A stretch of DNA of 7,517 nt from CAZCYE01 sp964502775 (GTDB lineage Bacteria > Actinomycetota > Acidimicrobiia > IMCC26256 > PALSA-555): NCBI GenBank assembly GCA_964502775.1, contig CAZCYE010000077.1:1-7517 (forward strand). The letters are read 5' to 3'. The position numbers were made by a program, and so were the translations under genes. The notes under the pieces were generated by a model. That model was given only the letters and a program-made list of their open reading frames with translations. It did no database searches and was not told the origin of the DNA. Positions within the stretch are counted from its first letter, which is position 1, and each line of letters starts with the position of its first letter. Below, one piece after another: positions 4,986-7,517 of this stretch.

Positions 4986-6308
4986 ATGCCTTCGGCTGAG
5001 ATCGCTGCGTCTGAGCGCGCCACCCGCTACGTCGTGCGCCCCGGAGGGCCACTCTCGGGACGGGTGCGCGTCTCGGGGATGACCAAGAACGCCGGCCTCA
5101 AGCAGATGGCGGCCGCGCTCCTCGTGCCGGGCACCACGGTCCTGCGCAACGTCACCCGGGTCGGCGACCTCGACGTGATGATCGACCTGCTGCACGCGAT
5201 CGGTGCCGAGGTGGAGTGGCGCGAGCCTGACGAGCTCGTGATCATGGCTGGCGGCGATCTGGTGCCGGAGGCGCCGTACGAGCTGGTCAGCCGCATGCGG
5301 GCGTCGGTCAACGTGCTCGGACCGCTGCTCGCCCGGCACGGCCGGGCGAGGGTGGCCATGCCGGGTGGTGACAACATCGGGAGCCGCAAGCTCGACATGC
5401 ACTTCGAGGGTCTCGCCGCGCTCGGCGCCGAGCTCGACGTGGTGCACGGCTTCATCGAGGCGCGCGCGAACAAGCTGTGCGGCGCTCGCGTGGTGCTCGA
5501 GTTCCCGAGCGTGGGCGCGACCGAGACCGTGATCACCGCCTCGGTGCTGGCCAAAGGTGAGACGGTCATCGAGAACGCGGCGCGCGAGCCGGAGATTGCC
5601 GACCTGTGCGCGCTCCTCCTGGCCATGGGTGCGCGCATCGAGGGCGGGGGGACGTCGACGATCACCATCGAGGGTGTCGAGGAGCTCTTCCCCACCGAGC
5701 ACTCGATCGTGGGGGACCGGGTGGAGGCGGCCACGCTGATGTTCGCGTGTGCGATCGCGGGTGGTGAGATCGCGGTGGAGGGAATCGAGTTCGCGCATGT
5801 GGAGGCCGTCGCGCGCAAGCTGGCCGAGATGGGGGTCGACGTGGCCCCGTCACCCGACGGGGGAATCACGGCGCGCGCGAGCGACCGCCTGACCGCCGCC
5901 GATGTGCAGACCTTGCCGTTCCCGGGGTTCGCCACCGACTTCATGCCCCTGGCCGTGACCGCGCTGGCTCTGGCCGAGGGCACGGGCATCGTGACCGAGA
6001 ACGTGTTCGACAACCGGTTCGCGTTCGTCGACGAGCTGAACCGCATGGGTGCGGACGTGCGCACCGAGGGACGGCACGCCGTGGTGCGCGGCGTGGCCTG
6101 CCTGTCGGGCGCCCCGGTCCGGGCCCATGACGTGCGAGCGGGCGCGGCGCTGACCCTGGCCGGCCTCGCGGCCGAGGGGGAGACCGTGGTGCACGGTGTG
6201 CATCACGTGCAGCGGGGCTATGCGGACCTCCCCGCTTCGTTGCGAGCGCTCGGCGCGAACGTGGAGGCGATCCCGGATTCGGGAAGGCCTGCGATACTGG
6301 GGCGTTGA
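4986..6308 (+). CDS. murA: UDP-N-acetylglucosamine 1-carboxyvinyltransferase (MurA), Cys-to-Asp form
   Basis: MurA transfers enolpyruvate from phosphoenolpyruvate to UDP-GlcNAc, the first committed step of peptidoglycan precursor synthesis, in the cytosol. The 440-residue length suits the two-domain EPSP-synthase fold, with a slightly long N-terminus. Visible motifs: VSGMTKNAGLKQMAAALL (Lys34-Asn35, the K22-N23 pair of E. coli), MRASVNVLGPLLARHG (104-119), ENAAREPEIADL, FPGFATDFMPL (the general-base Asp of the PTDM motif), VTENVFDNRFAFVDELNRMGAD and VRAGAALTLAGLAAEG (the conserved DLRA Arg). The catalytic loop reads PGGDNIGSR, with Asp129 where E. coli has Cys115; in other MurAs this change gives fosfomycin insensitivity. 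One extra residue lies between SG and KN compared with E. coli. ATG 4986 fits a leaderless promoter. A NifU-like gene follows after 36 bp. Confidence 0.93.
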   Translation: MPSAEIAASERATRYVVRPGGPLSGRVRVSGMTKNAGLKQMAAALLVPGTTVLRNVTRVGDLDVMIDLLHAIGAEVEWREPDELVIMAGGDLVPEAPYELVSRMRASVNVLGPLLARHGRARVAMPGGDNIGSRKLDMHFEGLAALGAELDVVHGFIEARANKLCGARVVLEFPSVGATETVITASVLAKGETVIENAAREPEIADLCALLLAMGARIEGGGTSTITIEGVEELFPTEHSIVGDRVEAATLMFACAIAGGEIAVEGIEFAHVEAVARKLAEMGVDVAPSPDGGITARASDRLTAADVQTLPFPGFATDFMPLAVTALALAEGTGIVTENVFDNRFAFVDELNRMGADVRTEGRHAVVRGVACLSGAPVRAHDVRAGAALTLAGLAAEGETVVHGVHHVQRGYADLPASLRALGANVEAIPDSGRPAILGR

Positions 6309-6334
6309 TCCTCCCGAGGGATCCCGCCACGAAC

Positions 6335-6340
6335 GAGGAG
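6335..6340 (+). promoter_or_regulatory. Shine-Dalgarno of the NifU-like gene
   Basis: GAGGAG sits four bases before ATG 6345. The spacing is short but usable, and it supports that start over the in-frame ATG at 6360. Its presence fits a position inside the murA transcript, in contrast to the leaderless start of murA itself. Confidence 0.6.
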
Positions 6341-6344
6341 CAAG

Positions 6345-6593
6345 ATGGCCACGGCCAGCATGGAAGCCGAGGTGCTCGAGGCGATCGAGGCCATCCGTCC
6401 CGCCCTCCAGGCCGACGGCGGCGACATCGTGTTCAGGACCATCGATGCCGACGGCGTGGTCCACGTCGAGCTGGTGGGCGCGTGCGGTACCTGCCCGGTG
6501 TCCACGATGACGCTCAAGGCAGGTGTGGAGCGCATCATCAAGGACCGGGTGCCCGGCGTCACCGCGGTCGAGGCACTCGACGACGGCGCCTGA
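6345..6593 (+). CDS. NifU C-terminal-domain (Nfu-type) Fe-S scaffold/carrier protein
   Basis: An 82-residue stand-alone Nfu domain. Such proteins bind a labile [4Fe-4S] cluster between two subunits and hand it to client enzymes in the cytosol. The domain is complete: helix VLEAIEAIRPALQADGGDIVF (10-30) with the conserved L-Q-x-D-G-G-D segment, strand VVHVELVGAC, the cluster-binding GACGTCP (Cys47 and Cys50), then STMTLKAGVERIIKDRVPGVTAVEAL. The length equals a single domain, and there is no IscU-like or A-type domain attached. It lies 36 bp after murA on the same strand, so co-transcription is likely, although no link between Fe-S delivery and MurA is known to me. It ends inside an inverted repeat shared with the convergent galT. 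Confidence 0.93.
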   Translation: MATASMEAEVLEAIEAIRPALQADGGDIVFRTIDADGVVHVELVGACGTCPVSTMTLKAGVERIIKDRVPGVTAVEALDDGA

Positions 6594-6618
6594 GTCCGCT
6601 CGAGCCGCCGCTCAGGCG
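6587..6618. terminator. Inverted repeat shared by the nifU-like and galT gene ends
   Basis: CGCCTGAG at 6587-6594 is the exact reverse complement of CTCAGGCG at 6611-6618, around a 16-nt loop that itself holds the palindrome GCTCGAGC (6598-6605). The left arm contains the nifU-like stop (6591-6593) and the right arm the galT stop (6612-6614) in mirror positions. This is a candidate bidirectional terminator for two convergent genes; no T-run is present on either side. Confidence 0.5.
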
Positions 6619-7517
6619 TCGCGCAGGAGCGACGCGGTCACTCGCGGATCGGCGGTGTTGACGAGCACCGCGGTGGCCAGCTCGAAGCCCCCGAGCACGG
6701 AGGTCCGCGCCGTGATCTCGATCCACCAGTGGTGGTGAGGCGCGCGCACCCCCGGTGAGGCCGGGAAGCGCGATGCCGGAGCATCGTGCACCATGAGGTT
6801 GTACGGAGGGTCGTCGGCGATCCGAGCGACCCGCGCGAGCACGTCGCGCACCATGCGCGCCACAGCACCCAGGGTCTCGTCGTCGGTGTCGGCGAAGCGC
6901 GCCGTGGGCGCGATCGGCGCGATGCGCACCTCGATCGGGCTCGCGGCGGCCTGCGGGCACCAGGCCGCGGACCGAGCATCCCGCATGACCGCCCCGCCCC
7001 GCGCTTCCGACGCGTCCAGGTCGGCCACCACGAGGTCGCCCTCGGCGAAGCGGGTGAGCGCCGCCTCCACCGCCGGGGGCACGAAGTCGAGCGCCACCAC
7101 CTGTGCGTGCGGGTGCGCGAGGGACGCGCCGGCCGCGTCGTGGTGGTTCACGAAGATCTGCACGAAGGCATGGTCGGCGCCGAGTGTCGCGGATCGGTCC
7201 CGCAGCACCGTGAACACCTCGTGGGCCTGGGCGTCCTCGAGCCGGCCGAGCGAGCGGAAGTGATCGGGCGACAGCACCACCACCTCATGGATGCCGGTGG
7301 CGGGCTCATGGATGCCGGTGGCGGGCTCATGGATGCCGGTGGCGGGCGGCTCGGCACCGGGCCCACCGACGAGGGGGTACTTGTTGGGCACCACCCGCAC
7401 CCGCCAGCCGGGCGCTCCCGGGGCACCGGCGCCGATGCGAGCGGTCTCGGTCGGGGTGCTCGCCTCGTGGCCCGGGCAGAACGGGCAGCCCGGCGGCGGG
7501 GTCCGGGCCGCCGCGGC
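6612..7517 (-). CDS. galT: Galactose-1-phosphate uridylyltransferase GalT (5' end beyond the right edge)
   Basis: GalT exchanges UMP between UDP-glucose and galactose-1-phosphate in the Leloir pathway, in the cytosol. The visible 301 residues include the metal-binding CPFCPGHE (11-18), WRVRVVPNKYPLV (38-50), HEVVVLSPDH (77-86), AGASLAHPHAQV with the HPH active-site motif (135-137; the second His is the nucleophile in the family), and HHHWWIEI (261-268). These cover the whole catalytic core, so only the first few residues are missing. The gene is open to the window edge and its start is not visible. The short sequence PATGIHE, normally present once before the VVV strand, occurs three times in a row (58-78), encoded by three identical 21-bp units. 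It is convergent with the NifU-like gene, 18 bp away. No galK or galE is seen in the window. Confidence 0.9.
   Translation of the reverse strand, partial: AAAARTPPPGCPFCPGHEASTPTETARIGAGAPGAPGWRVRVVPNKYPLVGGPGAEPPATGIHEPATGIHEPATGIHEVVVLSPDHFRSLGRLEDAQAHEVFTVLRDRSATLGADHAFVQIFVNHHDAAGASLAHPHAQVVALDFVPPAVEAALTRFAEGDLVVADLDASEARGGAVMRDARSAAWCPQAAASPIEVRIAPIAPTARFADTDDETLGAVARMVRDVLARVARIADDPPYNLMVHDAPASRFPASPGVRAPHHHWWIEITARTSVLGGFELATAVLVNTADPRVTASLLRDA
7284..7346. repeat. 21-bp perfect tandem repeat, three copies, inside galT
   Basis: Three identical 21-bp units occupy 7284-7304, 7305-7325 and 7326-7346. In galT each unit is exactly seven codons, PATGIHE, in phase with the reading frame. Nothing outside the block continues the pattern. 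Identity at all positions, including synonymous ones, points to recent duplication by slippage or unequal exchange. Confidence 0.9.

Noticed and set aside
4893..6064. Two long minus-strand open frames opposite murA (4893-5798 and 5027-6064)
   Set aside because: Both lie wholly against a well-supported murA and show only mirror-codon composition.
6305..6322. Inverted repeat between murA and the NifU-like gene (GATCC and GGATC around TCCCGAG)
   Set aside because: The perfect stem is only five pairs with no T-run; too weak to call a terminator.
7284..7346. CRISPR-like direct repeats
   Set aside because: The three units are contiguous without spacers and are coding in galT.

Overview
The window is a very GC-rich stretch of bacterial chromosome. 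Dense gene packing, GTG starts, GTGA stop-start overlaps and start codons set just behind TANNNT boxes all point to an actinobacterium. From memory, the protein types (a MurA with Asp in place of the catalytic Cys, an actinobacterial-style GT4/methyltransferase/toroid cluster) fit the Acidimicrobiia or a related deep lineage best. That placement is an inference. Eight protein genes are visible; glpX and galT run off the left and right edges. No rRNA, tRNA, CRISPR array, insertion sequence or phage gene was seen, and no gene-free stretch exceeds 300 bases.

Left to right: (1) the 5' end of glpX (class II fructose-1,6-bisphosphatase), minus strand, with a strong Shine-Dalgarno; (2) a 157-bp divergent region holding a long inverted repeat and an 18-bp tandem duplication; (3) a plus-strand SAM methyltransferase; (4) a minus-strand operon read 4177 to 997: GT4 glycosyltransferase, class I methyltransferase, and an alpha/alpha-toroid protein of the type usually labelled prenyltransferase. 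Its genes overlap by 7 and 4 bp, and its last stop codon abuts the stop of the convergent methyltransferase; (5) a divergent plus-strand alpha/beta hydrolase (KANL3/Tex30 type) ending in a tandem pair of hairpins; (6) murA followed by a small NifU-domain Fe-S scaffold gene; (7) convergent galT, whose stop and the nifU stop lie in the two arms of one inverted repeat.

glpX, murA, the NifU-like gene and galT are housekeeping: gluconeogenesis, peptidoglycan precursor synthesis, Fe-S cluster delivery and galactose/nucleotide-sugar metabolism. The least understood part is the four-gene set at 370-4177 (glycosyltransferase, two methyltransferases, toroid protein). It looks like a small pathway that builds or modifies a glycosylated molecule, and its product cannot be read from the sequence.

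Two themes recur. First, three start codons sit 6-9 nt behind a TAG-N-N-T box, suggesting leaderless transcripts for the glycosyltransferase, hydrolase and murA, while glpX and the nifU-like gene have Shine-Dalgarno sites. Second, short tandem duplications recur across the window (18 bp x2, 12 bp x3, 32 bp x2, 21 bp x3). Two of them encode in-frame amino-acid repeats, one of them inside galT.
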